Shown here one piece after another: positions 1-8,115 of a DNA stretch of 40,913 bases. The position numbers and the translations under genes were made by a program. Below the pieces are notes generated by a model. The model searched no databases and was not told where the DNA came from. It saw only the letters and a program-made list of their open reading frames with translations. Each line of letters begins with the position of its first letter. The stretch's first letter is position 1. This stretch comes from Bacillus andreraoultii (GTDB lineage Bacteria; Bacillota; Bacilli; Bacillales; Caldibacillaceae). Where the stretch lies: contig NZ_LN868935.1 in the NCBI RefSeq assembly GCF_001244735.1, positions 228,092 through 269,004 of the forward strand, given 5' to 3'.

Positions 1-807
1 TGAATATTGGTCATGAAGATCTAGGTGTAATCGTAAAAGATCAAGCAATTCTTTACTACTATGTTCTTTCTGCTCTTTTTCAAATGCAAATGGATTTTTA
101 AAAATACCGCGACCAATCATAACCCCATCAACCTCATATTGTTCGACAAGCTTCAAACCAGTTTGACGATCAGGAATATCGCCATTAATTGTTAAAAGTG
201 TATTTGGTGCTACCTCATCGCGAAGTTTCTTAATTTCTGGAATTAACTCCCAGTGGGCATCGACTTTGCTCATTTCCTTCCTAGTCCGAAGATGAATAGA
301 AAGATTGGCAATATCTTGTTTCAAAATATGTGTCAACCAATCTTGCCACTCATTTATGTCTGTGTAACCAAGCCTTGTTTTTACACTTACTGGTAGTCCC
401 CCAGCTTTTGCAGCTTCTATAAGTTGTGCTGCTACTTCTGGACGACAAATCAGCCCAGCTCCCTTGCCATTCGCTGCCACATTCGGTACAGGACAGCCCA
501 TATTAATATCGATTCCTTTAAAACCTAACTTAGCCATACCGATACTCATTTCTCGGAACTTTTCAGGTTTATCTCCCCATATATGAGCGACAATGGGTTG
601 TTCATCTTCTTTAAAAGTTAAACGCCCACGCACACTTTGTTTCCCCTCAGGATGACAATAACTTTCTGTATTTGTAAACTCTGTAAAAAATACATCTGGT
701 CTTGCTGCTGCACTTACAACATGACGAAAAACAACATCCGTCACATCTTCCATTGGTGCAAGTATAAAAAATGGCCGTGGTAAATCAAGCCAAAAATTAT
801 TAGTCAT
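1..807 (-). CDS. dus: tRNA-dihydrouridine synthase (Dus), 3' end outside the window
   Basis: Reduces uridine to dihydrouridine in tRNA using FMN. The reading frame is open from an ATG at 807 to the window edge (269 codons, C-terminus missing). Near the N-terminus it has the FMN-barrel opening [13 protein letters not shown]. Further on are [11 protein letters not shown], with the Cys that acts as general acid in Dus enzymes, and SVKTRLGY. Near the edge is [16 protein letters not shown], typical of the phosphate-binding end of the TIM barrel. Family membership is clear; which uridine it modifies cannot be read from sequence. The gene stands alone here. Its upstream side faces the 52-bp repeat array, and an AGAGGA lies rather far (about 13 nt) from the ATG. 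Confidence 0.93.
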   Translation of the reverse strand, partial: MTNNFWLDLPRPFFILAPMEDVTDVVFRHVVSAAARPDVFFTEFTNTESYCHPEGKQSVRGRLTFKEDEQPIVAHIWGDKPEKFREMSIGMAKLGFKGIDINMGCPVPNVAANGKGAGLICRPEVAAQLIEAAKAGGLPVSVKTRLGYTDINEWQDWLTHILKQDIANLSIHLRTRKEMSKVDAHWELIPEIKKLRDEVAPNTLLTINGDIPDRQTGLKLVEQYEVDGVMIGRGIFKNPFAFEKEQKEHSSKELLDLLRLHLDLHDQYS

Positions 808-998
808 TTTCAAACTCAAATCCTCTCATGCTGGTCATGGTGGGTAAAAATAACCCCTCGACCAAAAGTTAAAAAGCGAATAAGATTTTTCTTCTATTAA
901 CTTATATCATGTCTAACCATTTTTTTTCAACTTCAGGTAACTTTAGCTAACTTATAAAATTAGTTGATAAGCTGAAATTCTTAGGAACTAGGTATAAA

Positions 999-1580
999 CA
1001 GGTTTATAGTATTGCTGTATTAAACGAAAATGTCGAGGATATTGGTGAAACATGCTTATAGATCTTCTCTATTAGCAGAAATTTAGCGGTTTTACAGGAA
1101 GACCGGCTTATAGGACTTCTCTATAAGCCTGAAATACTGAGAATTTCGCAAAAACGGGATCATAGAACATCTCTATGAACCCAAAATCTTGAGTTTTAAA
1201 CGAAAATGGGATCATAGATTCTCTCTATGAACCCAAATTTCCTGAAATCTGCTAAAAATGGGCTTATAGAACCTTTCTATGAGCCTGAAATACTGAGAAT
1301 TTCGCAAAAACGGGATCATAGAACCTTTCTATGAGCCCAAAATCATGAGTCTTTCACGAAAACGGGCTTATAGAACCGGCCTATCAACCCTAAATCATGA
1401 GTTTTTCTTGAAAACCTGCTCATAGAACTCCTCTATCAACCCTAAATCCGAGCAATCACGTGAAAATGGGATCATAGATTCTCCCTATGAACCCAAAATA
1501 CTAAGTTTTACGCAAAAACCGGCTTATACAACCTTTATATAAACCTAAATTCCCCAAAATCTATGTAAAACCACCTTATA
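999..1580. repeat. Tandem array of about eleven 52-bp palindromic repeats (array 1)
   Basis: Units start every 52 bp exactly: about 1000, 1052, 1104, 1156, 1208, 1260, 1312, 1364, 1416, 1468 and 1520, with a decayed partial at 1572. Each has an inverted repeat of the form GGGATCATAGA, short loop, TCTATGAACCC. A less structured part ending near TTTCGCGAAAAC follows. Arm changes are often matched or become G-U pairs, for example GGGCTTATAG with CTATGAGCCC. The outer units are the most degenerate. There is no unique spacer, so this is not CRISPR. The same 52-bp design recurs near 23.1, 26.0 and 27.7 kb. Confidence 0.9.
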
Positions 1581-1626
1581 AAAAGGCACCTCCTTCATTG
1601 ATAAATTCATCAAATTAGGAGGTGCC
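1580..1626 (-). terminator. Intrinsic terminator of the mannose PTS operon
   Basis: A perfect 10-bp stem GGCACCTCCT/AGGAGGTGCC (1585-1594 with 1617-1626) is followed on the minus strand by a U-rich run. It lies 67 bp past the manZ stop codon and abuts the repeat array. Confidence 0.85.
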
Positions 1627-1692
1627 TATCTATTTGTAAGCACCGTCTTCACACGGACTTATTTTGAAAATCCCTTACAAAATCTTCTATTA

Positions 1693-2604
1693 TTACATTA
1701 AGTGGATTAGATGGAAAACAATACCAACCACGAACAATCCAAGAATCATAACAATTGGAGAAACTTTTTTCTTAAGTAACCACATACAAAGAAGTGTAAG
1801 TAATAAGCCAGCTAAGCCAGGAATTAAACTATCCAAGTTATTTTGTAAAGTTGTCACTTTAACATCACTTAACGAAAGACCGGCTGCCTGCTGTTCTAAC
1901 GCAGTTTTAATGCCTTGTGCTCCAGAAGGTAATTTATCCCATTCAATATATGCACCTTTGTCAAGGTGAACTTTGGAAACAACTGGTGTAAATTGTACAG
2001 AAACCCAACGGTTAACTAACGACCCGAGGATAAACATCCCCAGTATGGATGCTCCTTTTGTAATATCTTGGAGTAATCCGCCAGATAAGTCGTCAGTAAT
2101 TTTGGACCCTGCTTTATAACCAAATTCTTGTGTATACCACATGAATGCCATACGAATAATATTCCAAAAAACGAAGTAAATAATTGGACCAAGGATGTTA
2201 CCAGACATAGCAAGAGCAGCGGCTAATGCACCAAGAATCGGTTTTACTGTGAACCAGAAAACTGGGTCCCCGATACCTGCTAAAGGTCCCATCATACCAA
2301 CTTTAACACCTTGAATGGCTACATCATCAACTGGTGCACCATTCGCACGTTCTTCTTCAAGTGCTAGAGTTACACCAATTATCGGTGAAGCAATATATGG
2401 ATGAGTATTAAAGAACTCTAAATGACGTTTTAGTGCTGCTGCGCGATCTTCTTTTGTTTTATACAATTTTTTAATTGCTGGAATCATTGAAAACGCCCAA
2501 CCACCATTTTGCATACGTTCATAGTTCCAAGAACCTTGAATGAAAGTTGAACGCCACCAAACGGAAATACGATCTTTTTTTGATAATTTCACTTCTTGTG
2601 CCAT
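1693..2604 (-). CDS. manZ: Mannose-class PTS membrane component IID (ManZ)
   Basis: One of the two membrane proteins of a mannose/fructose/sorbose-class phosphotransferase permease, which imports and phosphorylates hexoses using PEP. The 303-aa protein shows the IID signatures FNTHPYIASPIIGV and GMMGPLAGIGDP in the first half, and hydrophobic segments at about 135-160, 190-205 and the last 40 residues. The length is normal for IID. The ATG follows GGGAGG closely. It is the last gene of a three-gene operon, 18 bp after manY, and ends just before a strong terminator. Substrate choice (mannose, glucose or fructose) is not decided by sequence. Confidence 0.95.
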   Translation of the reverse strand: MAQEVKLSKKDRISVWWRSTFIQGSWNYERMQNGGWAFSMIPAIKKLYKTKEDRAAALKRHLEFFNTHPYIASPIIGVTLALEEERANGAPVDDVAIQGVKVGMMGPLAGIGDPVFWFTVKPILGALAAALAMSGNILGPIIYFVFWNIIRMAFMWYTQEFGYKAGSKITDDLSGGLLQDITKGASILGMFILGSLVNRWVSVQFTPVVSKVHLDKGAYIEWDKLPSGAQGIKTALEQQAAGLSLSDVKVTTLQNNLDSLIPGLAGLLLTLLCMWLLKKKVSPIVMILGLFVVGIVFHLIHLM

Positions 2605-2622
2605 CTTTATTCCGCCTCCCTC

Positions 2623-3426
2623 TTAGTAATTATCGATAATATCGCCTATTGGATCACCAGTATTGTTTCCGCCATTACCTGAACCGCCTTGCTTAGAAAG
2701 CGCTAGATAGATAAGTGCAAGAGCGACACCGATAGCACCAAGTCCGATAAGTGTGATTTCTGAAACAGTCGCTAATACGAAACCAATTGCGAAGAATGGC
2801 CATACTTCTTTTGTAGCCATCATGTTAATAACCATCGCATAACCAACAGCTACAACCATTCCCCCACCGATTGCTAAACCGCTTGTTAACCAAGTAGGCA
2901 TAGCTTCAAGTAAACTTCTAACAGGGCCTGCACCAATAGCTAAAATTAATGCAGCTGGGATTGCAATACGTAAACCTTGCATACAGATAGCAATAATGTG
3001 CCATAATTCAACTTTTCGAATATTACCTTGTTCTGCTGCTGCATCCATAAAGTGTACGAATGCTGTTGCAATTGTACGAACAATAATTGTTAATAATAGA
3101 CCTGCAACTGCTAAAGGTACAGCAATCGCAATAGCAGAGGCTATACCAGCTTCACCTTGTCCACTTAAAACTAAAATGATTGCAGATGCAACTGATGCTA
3201 ACGCAGCATCCGGTGCCACGGCAGCTCCAATATTCGCCCAACCTAGAGCGATCATTTGAAGAGTACCACCTAAAATAAGACAAGGTATTAGGTTACCTGT
3301 TACTAAACCAACTAACGTACAAGCAATGATTGGTTGGTGGAAGTGGAATTCATCCAAAATCCCTTCCATACCAGCTAAAAATGCTACGATACAGACTAAT
3401 ATTATTTGAATAATATTTAAATCCAT
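2623..3426 (-). CDS. manY: Mannose-class PTS membrane component IIC (ManY)
   Basis: Channel-forming IIC subunit that partners IID and receives phosphate-dependent transport from IIAB. It has 267 aa and is almost wholly hydrophobic. The family motif GGTLQMIALGWANIGAAVAP lies at about residues 53-72, and there is a short Gly/Asn-rich polar tail. A GGGAGG precedes the ATG. The gene sits between manX (30 bp upstream) and manZ (18 bp downstream), so all three are made from one transcript under the leader described at 4531-4772. Confidence 0.95.
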   Translation of the reverse strand: MDLNIIQIILVCIVAFLAGMEGILDEFHFHQPIIACTLVGLVTGNLIPCLILGGTLQMIALGWANIGAAVAPDAALASVASAIILVLSGQGEAGIASAIAIAVPLAVAGLLLTIIVRTIATAFVHFMDAAAEQGNIRKVELWHIIAICMQGLRIAIPAALILAIGAGPVRSLLEAMPTWLTSGLAIGGGMVVAVGYAMVINMMATKEVWPFFAIGFVLATVSEITLIGLGAIGVALALIYLALSKQGGSGNGGNNTGDPIGDIIDNY

Positions 3427-3456
3427 AATTATATATCCTCCCTTTTTTCCCGGTAA

Positions 3457-4437
3457 TTAGGATTTTTTTTGTTTATTTAACTCTTCTTGAGCCCTTTTCA
3501 TGATTTCGTCCATGTCGCCTTTTGCATCGTTTGGAACTTTACGGACATCAAAATTCAATCCTAGTTTTTTCAACTCAGCAAAAGCATCGATATCATCTTG
3601 GTTAAAAGCTAACACCTTATTCGGTTGGACTTTTCCAGGTGAATGTGCCATCGAACCAACGTTGATTGTTTTCAATGGAACGCCACCTTCAACCGCTCTA
3701 AGCGCATCTTGTGGATTTTCGAACAGAAGCAAGGCACGCTGACCACCGAAATGTTTATCGTCTTTTGCAAGTTCAATCATTTTACTTACAGGAACAACGT
3801 GTGCCTTCACACCAGGAGGCGCAGCTTGTTGAATCAATTTTTTACGAAGATCATCTTTAGCTACTACATCTGATACAACGATAATTCGTGTAGGTTGTGT
3901 CGCTTTTGTCCAAGCAGTCGCTACTTGTCCGTGAAGTAAACGGGAATCAATACGTGCTAATACGTATTCAAACTTACCTGGTGCACCTACATTTGATGGT
4001 TTATTAGTAGCTGATGTAGGAGCAGACGTTTTGGGCTCTAATTCTTCAGGCTTTACTTTCACCCCTTCTTTAGCTGTAGCCAAAATATGTGCGGCAATTT
4101 CATGAGCTGTGTTCATTGAAAAACGTGATGCATAAGCTTCGATTAACATTGGTAAGTTCATACCAGAAACAATTGCCCATTTGTCACTATGTTCTTCAAT
4201 CAAACTGTTAGCTTGGTTAAAAGGTGTTCCGCCCCAAAGATCGACTAAGAATAATACTTCATCTTGGTTATCGAAAGACGCGATTGCTTCTTTCATTTTT
4301 GCCTTTACATCATCAGGTCCTTCGCTCGGCATCAATGTAACAGCTTTTACATTTTCTTGTTCTCCAAAGATCATCGACCCAGATTGCAAGATACCATTAG
4401 CAAATTCTCCATGACTAGCAATGATAATTCCTACCAT
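3457..4437 (-). CDS. manX: Mannose-class PTS phosphocarrier IIAB (ManX)
   Basis: Cytoplasmic IIA and IIB domains fused in one 326-aa chain, as in E. coli ManX. Many Bacillus Lev-type systems keep them separate. IIA (about 1-130) carries the phospho-His in IIASHGEFA (His9), which is charged by HPr. After a Pro/Ala/Thr-rich linker (about 131-153), IIB has the second phospho-His in [15 protein letters not shown] (His169), which passes phosphate to the sugar. GGGAGGT lies just before the ATG. First gene of the operon. The roughly 300-nt leader upstream contains a promoter, cre-like sites, a RAT-like element and an attenuator. Confidence 0.95.
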   Translation of the reverse strand: MVGIIIASHGEFANGILQSGSMIFGEQENVKAVTLMPSEGPDDVKAKMKEAIASFDNQDEVLFLVDLWGGTPFNQANSLIEEHSDKWAIVSGMNLPMLIEAYASRFSMNTAHEIAAHILATAKEGVKVKPEELEPKTSAPTSATNKPSNVGAPGKFEYVLARIDSRLLHGQVATAWTKATQPTRIIVVSDVVAKDDLRKKLIQQAAPPGVKAHVVPVSKMIELAKDDKHFGGQRALLLFENPQDALRAVEGGVPLKTINVGSMAHSPGKVQPNKVLAFNQDDIDAFAELKKLGLNFDVRKVPNDAKGDMDEIMKRAQEELNKQKKS

Positions 4438-4530
4438 CTTTTTACCTCCCTATTAGTAATATAGTTAAAGTTTAAGTAAATCGAAAAATCTACTAAACTG
4501 CTTTTTCAGCTCAATTAAAGCGGATACAGT

Positions 4531-4639
4531 TAGAAAAAAAGCAAATAAAAAAGGCATAAGTAAAAAGCAGATTAAATGAAGATAACGGGTTAGAGATACC
4601 CTTGTTCTCCACTTCAATCAATACTTTTCACTCATGCCT
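4531..4639 (-). terminator. Leader attenuator of the manXYZ operon
   Basis: Read on the minus strand, AGGCATGAGTGAAAAG (from 4639) pairs over 16 positions with CTTTTTACTTATGCCT (ending 4552), with two G-U pairs. On the plus strand those two would be A-C mismatches, so the minus strand is the RNA strand. Inner helices GATT/AATC, GAAG/CTTC and GGGT/ACCC continue the structure. It is followed by two long U-tracts at 4551-4531. It stands about 115 nt before the manX start, so it would stop transcription before the genes unless disrupted. Confidence 0.8.
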
Positions 4640-4658
4640 GATCGAATCAGTAACACGT
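4630..4658 (-). promoter_or_regulatory. RAT-like ribonucleic antiterminator site (LicT/SacT/BglG type)
   Basis: The minus strand reads ACGTGTTACTGATTCG then ATCAGGCATGAGT. TGTTACTG and CAGGCA are identical to the two conserved halves of Bacillus RAT sites as I recall them. The upper stem CTGAT/ATCAG, the GTG/CAT stem and an outer AC/GU closing pair can form. The 3' half overlaps the 5' arm (AGGCAT) of the attenuator, which is the classical layout in which a PRD antiterminator protein stabilises the RAT and blocks the terminator. No antiterminator gene lies in the window. The outer loop differs from the consensus. Confidence 0.65.
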
Positions 4659-4681
4659 AAAAAATAATTGCAATATTTATT

Positions 4682-4695
4682 TGAAAACGCTGTAA
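4682..4695. promoter_or_regulatory. cre-like site inside the man leader
   Basis: TGAAAACGCTGTAA matches the CcpA cre consensus TGWAANCGNTNWCA at all but one position. It lies about 50 bp downstream of the predicted -10, where CcpA would act as a roadblock. Confidence 0.5.
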
Positions 4696-4744
4696 TTAAA
4701 TATAAAGTAAAGTTTCTGTATCACTTTAACGAACTCACATGATA

Positions 4745-4772
4745 ATTATAGCACGATATTTTTCTTTTACAA
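4745..4772 (-). promoter_or_regulatory. Predicted sigma-A promoter of manXYZ
   Basis: On the minus strand TTGTAA (4772-4767), a 16-bp spacer and a perfect TATAAT (4750-4745). Transcription from here would yield a leader of about 300 nt containing the RAT-like site and the attenuator. No sigma-54 -24/-12 element was seen. Confidence 0.6.
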
Positions 4773-4802
4773 GAGGAAATTTCACTTTTCTTTCTGTATC
4801 TT

Positions 4803-4816
4803 TGAAAACGTTATCG
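4803..4816. promoter_or_regulatory. Second cre-like site, upstream of the man promoter
   Basis: TGAAAACGTTATCG matches the cre consensus except for the last base. It lies about 30 bp upstream of the predicted -35 and 121 bp from the other cre-like site. Confidence 0.45.
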
Positions 4817-4930
4817 AAACTATAGTAAAGAAGTAAGTTTCATCTTCATAACCTCTCTATCAAACAGTCTTGTACCCTTTCTACTATTAAACGCATTATT
4901 ACCATCAATGGAATCATCGTTTAGATAAAG

Positions 4931-5026
4931 AAAACTCGGGCGTCCAAGCCTTTAGGAAAAGGCAGAGCCGTAGTTTTAGCTTATGCGTATAGGAGTGTAG
5001 AAGTTGGAAAATTTATACTTTCCTAT
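4931..5026. other. Unassigned structured intergenic stretch
   Basis: Nested complementarity is visible on either strand. AAAACT (4931) faces AGTTTT (4972), GGC faces GCC, and they enclose a tight hairpin GCCTTT-AGGA-AAAGGC (4948-4963). A further ATAGGA/TCCTAT pairing spans 4989-5026. It lies between the manO terminator and the man promoter region, with no open frame. It could be a small RNA or a mobile-element end. I do not recognise the family. Confidence 0.35.
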
Positions 5027-5032
5027 TAGCCC

Positions 5033-5061
5033 AAAAAAGACAAGTTCATTCCAACTTGTCT
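5033..5061 (-). terminator. Intrinsic terminator after manO
   Basis: Stem AGACAAGTT/AACTTGTCT with a 6-nt loop, followed on the minus strand by six U residues. It lies 59 bp past the manO stop. Confidence 0.8.
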
Positions 5062-5119
5062 ATAGAAAACACGATTATGTCTAGCTGTTCCCAAAATCTC
5101 GGGACAAGTTCATCCAAAC

Positions 5120-5494
5120 CTATGACTTTTTAAATTTACTTTTAAATCCTCGTTTAATCACATCAGTGAAGCTTAATGATTGAACCATATGACTTGGATC
5201 AACATATTCGCGAATGGCGCGCAAAACTCTCTTTGGATCTTTAGAGGAAAATGTATACGTTCCATTTCGCTTCGTTTGGATAGCGTATCGTGGAATCCAT
5301 TTCCCCTTAAACATGATTGAAGCAATTACATAATCAACTTCTTCCCAAGGTATTTGGACAAACTTACGAACATCACGATCATTAAAAAATTCAAATCCTT
5401 TATCACCAATCATAATTTTACCATAATCTGAAATTCCCATATGTGAGGTTGCATCAATAACTAAATCAACTTTTGTATTGATTGATTGGACCAT
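5120..5494 (-). CDS. manO: ManO-family protein (DUF956)
   Basis: A 124-aa soluble protein of the DUF956 family, usually called ManO and thought to influence mannose-PTS expression in lactic acid bacteria and Listeria. The N-terminal VDLVIDATSHMGISDYGKIM and the following FFNDRDVRKFVQIPW are characteristic. There are no membrane segments or known catalytic residues. The ATG follows GGAG by 8 nt. In many genomes manO trails the IID gene. Here it lies about 0.7 kb upstream of manX with its own terminator, so it is a separate unit. Its regulatory role is known only from the family context. Confidence 0.85.
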   Translation of the reverse strand: MVQSINTKVDLVIDATSHMGISDYGKIMIGDKGFEFFNDRDVRKFVQIPWEEVDYVIASIMFKGKWIPRYAIQTKRNGTYTFSSKDPKRVLRAIREYVDPSHMVQSLSFTDVIKRGFKSKFKKS

Positions 5495-5585
5495 TTAAAT
5501 TACTCCATTTCCATCTATTTATTATTTATTGTGCTCGTTACATCACATTATAACAGGTAAAGTTATAATATACATAAATCGCCGT

Positions 5586-6602
5586 TTACTTTAAATGTTT
5601 AACTCCTGTTTCTAAAATTTCCATTTGCAGAAGTGTTTGTTCGTCCGTAATCGTTTTGTCTTTACCATTTATAATTGCATCATATAAATCATCATAAACC
5701 CTTCCATAATCACCATTGACAGATTTCACTTTTTCTTCGTGAATGGTACCTTCTTCATCAATATATGTTAGCACGCCAAAATGCTGGAGTTTATCTACTC
5801 CAAAGTCTTTATTTTCAGGCATGTAAAACATTTTTAAATGTTCTTCCTGACGATCTTTCGTTTCTTTTACAAAGCAACCCTTTTTTCCATAAACAACAAA
5901 GCTCGGTCTTTCTTTTATTTTAAAATAACTCGATTTCACAGACACTTTTAATTGCCCATAATATAAGTCTAAATCAAAGTAATCATTCATTCTACCTGTT
6001 CCTAATAATTGCCTTACATCATAATGTATATGGTCTGGTTTACCAAAGTAGCTAATCACTTGATCAATTGTGTGACAAGCATGTGAATATAAAAATGACT
6101 CAAGAGGATTAAAAGAATGAACAGATTCTGGTACTTCCGGGCGATAATAATCAAAATGCATTTCTAACTCTATTAAATCCCCTAGCTTACCTTCTTCGAT
6201 CACTTTTTGAACGGTTAAAAAGTCACTATCAAAACGTCTATTTTGATAAGCCTGAACAATTAATCCTTTTTCTTTTGCCAGTGTAAATATTTCTCTTGCC
6301 TGTTCTGATGTTTCCATAAAAGGCTTCTCAACTAAACAGTGCTTATTATGTTCTAATACTAATTTTGCATATTCATAATGACTGTCTTGTCTAGTACAAA
6401 CGACAATGAGTTGAATGTCTTTGTCATTTAATAACATATCTAAGTCAGACGTATAATTTACCCCTGGGATGCGGTCCCAACTTTCATTCTTTGGGTTTCT
6501 TTGATAAATTGTTTTTACTTTTATATTATCTCTTTGTCGTACGAACGGAAGATGATATCGATTTGTACTTTTTCCATTTCCAATATAACCAATTGTAAGC
6601 AT
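5586..6602 (-). CDS. Gfo/Idh/MocA-family oxidoreductase, YhhX type
   Basis: NAD(P)-dependent dehydrogenase of about 338 aa. The start is set at 6602 because AGGGGG precedes that ATG by 5 nt and the Rossmann fold begins at once (MLTIGYIGNGKSTNRYHLPF). A longer frame upstream runs into the preceding gene. Other family marks are VVVCTRQDSHYEYAKLVLE, the catalytic-type EKPF (VEKPFMET), and QNRRFDSDFLT followed by HFDYYRPE, which closely resemble E. coli YhhX. Near the middle, HACHTIDQVISYFGKPDH holds the conserved His region. The substrate is unknown, probably a sugar or polyol. The gene has its own promoter and sits behind a LacI regulator. Confidence 0.88.
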   Translation of the reverse strand: MLTIGYIGNGKSTNRYHLPFVRQRDNIKVKTIYQRNPKNESWDRIPGVNYTSDLDMLLNDKDIQLIVVCTRQDSHYEYAKLVLEHNKHCLVEKPFMETSEQAREIFTLAKEKGLIVQAYQNRRFDSDFLTVQKVIEEGKLGDLIELEMHFDYYRPEVPESVHSFNPLESFLYSHACHTIDQVISYFGKPDHIHYDVRQLLGTGRMNDYFDLDLYYGQLKVSVKSSYFKIKERPSFVVYGKKGCFVKETKDRQEEHLKMFYMPENKDFGVDKLQHFGVLTYIDEEGTIHEEKVKSVNGDYGRVYDDLYDAIINGKDKTITDEQTLLQMEILETGVKHLK

Positions 6603-6723
6603 AGTAACCCCCTGAAATATTCTTTTTATTTTCCTGTAAATTTTCCAACCTAGTTTTCTTGAATGAATTTCTAAGAAAACTCCAATTAAGCTGCCTTTTA
6701 TACGTATATTCGTGCCCACTTTC

Positions 6724-6752
6724 ATTATATCGAGGGCTTGGCAACGTTTCAA
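6724..6752 (-). promoter_or_regulatory. Predicted promoter of the oxidoreductase gene
   Basis: On the minus strand TTGAAA (6752-6747), a 17-bp spacer and TATAAT (6729-6724). The -35 is part of TTGAAACGTTGCCA. Its left half TGAAAC equals the half-site of the LacI-type operators upstream of the neighbouring regulator, so repression by that protein is plausible. Confidence 0.55.
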
Positions 6753-6789
6753 TTCCCAACTTTTACCATAACATAACTGATCAACTTTT

Positions 6790-7749
6790 TCACACAGTTC
6801 CTCTCTCAATTAAGTTAACTGAGATTTCTTTATTGGATATTTTATCATCAATCGCTTGAAGAAAGAGGTTTTCCCCCATTTTTGTAAGTGGAATTTCAAT
6901 TGTCGTAATGTTCATCATTTTAGCAATCGGTTCATTATTAAAGCTAATAATTGCAAGATTGTCTGGAATGGAGATTCCTTCTTTTTGACAACTGATGACA
7001 ATTCCAGCTGCAACTTGGTCACTTGTTACTAACAAAGCCGTTGGTGGGTTCTTCAACTTTTTTATATGTTGGAATGCTCTGTCTCCATCTTCAAAATACA
7101 AACATCGATTAATAATATATTCTGGGTCGAATGGCAAATGATGTTTCTTATGAAAGTCTATATAGGCAAGTTCTCGCATTCGACTATTTGTCCCCGATTT
7201 CCGTCCGATACAATAGCCTATTTTTCTATGGCCTTTTTCGTATAAGTATTCTAAAGCTTGCTGAAAAACTTTATAATGGTCGACAAAAGTTGTTGAAAAT
7301 TGACTTCCAGCTAAATCTTCACATAAAACAATCGGACCAAATTGTAGATGTTTTTTAATAATGGATATATCACTTATTCGTGAGCAAATAACGAGTGCAT
7401 CAATTTGCTTTTGTTTTAACATTTGAAGAGCTTCAATTTCTCTATCTACCCGATATTCGGTTTGGAATAAGACCAAATTATAGTTATATATTTTCGCTTG
7501 AATTGTTATTCCTTTCAACACTAAGGAAAAATATGGGGTATCGAAATACGGTAGAACTACGCCGATCAAATTTGTCCTTCCTTTACTCAAATGGACGGCA
7601 TTTATGTTTTTTTGATAATTTGTTTTTCGAATTACATCCATGACTGCTTTTCGTTTTTCCTCGCTAACATACGGGTAATTATTTAACACTCGGGATACTG
7701 TTGTGACAGATACTCCAGCCATTTGCGCCAAGTCTCTTATGTTCGTCAT
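6790..7749 (-). CDS. LacI-family transcriptional regulator
   Basis: DNA-binding repressor of about 319 aa. The ATG at 7749 is chosen because AGGTG lies 9 nt before it and the LacI HTH then starts in its usual way (MTNIRDLAQMAGVSVTTVSRVLNN). A second in-frame ATG 12 bp upstream is only 1 nt from the RBS. The hinge region is followed by a periplasmic-binding-protein-like ligand domain (NLIGVVLPYFDTPYFSLVLKG, later PTALLVTSDQVAAGI and NLAIISFNNEP). The ligand is unknown, likely a sugar. Its control region carries two matching palindromes, one inside its own promoter, and it lies just upstream of the YhhX-like gene that it probably also controls. Confidence 0.9.
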   Translation of the reverse strand: MTNIRDLAQMAGVSVTTVSRVLNNYPYVSEEKRKAVMDVIRKTNYQKNINAVHLSKGRTNLIGVVLPYFDTPYFSLVLKGITIQAKIYNYNLVLFQTEYRVDREIEALQMLKQKQIDALVICSRISDISIIKKHLQFGPIVLCEDLAGSQFSTTFVDHYKVFQQALEYLYEKGHRKIGYCIGRKSGTNSRMRELAYIDFHKKHHLPFDPEYIINRCLYFEDGDRAFQHIKKLKNPPTALLVTSDQVAAGIVISCQKEGISIPDNLAIISFNNEPIAKMMNITTIEIPLTKMGENLFLQAIDDKISNKEISVNLIERGTV

Positions 7750-7803
7750 GTATTCATTCACCTAATTTGGATAAACTTTTCTTCTTAACCTTAGTTTATT
7801 CTA

Positions 7804-7823
7804 TGAAATGGCTTTCATGTCAA
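7804..7823 (-). promoter_or_regulatory. LacI-type operator O1 in the regulator's own promoter
   Basis: Perfect palindrome TGAAATGGCTTTCA (7804-7817) immediately follows a consensus TTGACA on the minus strand (7823-7818). It therefore fills the spacer before an AATAAA-like -10, which predicts autorepression. Confidence 0.65.
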
Positions 7824-7866
7824 TCCTTTACCAATATTCTCGCTTTTTATTACTTTTTTCTTGCTC

Positions 7867-7880
7867 TGAAACGGGTTTCA
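7867..7880. promoter_or_regulatory. LacI-type operator O2
   Basis: Perfect palindrome TGAAACGGGTTTCA. Its centre lies 63 bp from that of O1, six helical turns, so both sites face the same side of the DNA, as for looping repressors. Confidence 0.65.
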
Positions 7881-8002
7881 TGAAATACACTTTAACCATA
7901 GAGGGTGATGGGCCCTCCAGCATAGGTTGATTTAAGACCGGCGTGATGGTTTTCCCAGCGTAACGGTAAATTTCAACGAGTAAGCTACTTTTTTATGAAA
8001 CG

Positions 8003-8050
8003 AAAAGGGGTTTCCAGAAAGTCCTTTGTTGACTTCTAGATACCCCTTTT
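8003..8050 (-). terminator. Intrinsic terminator after the thioesterase gene
   Basis: AAAAGGGG (8003-8010) pairs with CCCCTTTT (8043-8050), with an inner AGAAAGTC/GACTTCT stem. It lies 66 bp past the stop at 8116. Confidence 0.7.
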
Positions 8051-8115
8051 CATATTTCGAATCATGGATACAACAAATTTCTTGTTTACACTTTTTGAAC
8101 AGTCCCGCTCCATAT

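Noticed and set aside
999-1580. CRISPR array
   Set aside because: The 52-bp units are tandem without unique spacers, all parts are similar between units, and no cas genes lie nearby.
4438-4900. Sigma-54 promoter of a LevR type
   Set aside because: No GG-N10-GC (-24/-12) element was found on the minus strand, while a good sigma-A promoter and RAT-like leader are present.
6603-6809. N-terminal extension of the YhhX-like oxidoreductase
   Set aside because: The longer frame overlaps the LacI gene and the promoter, and the Rossmann fold and RBS fix the start at 6602.
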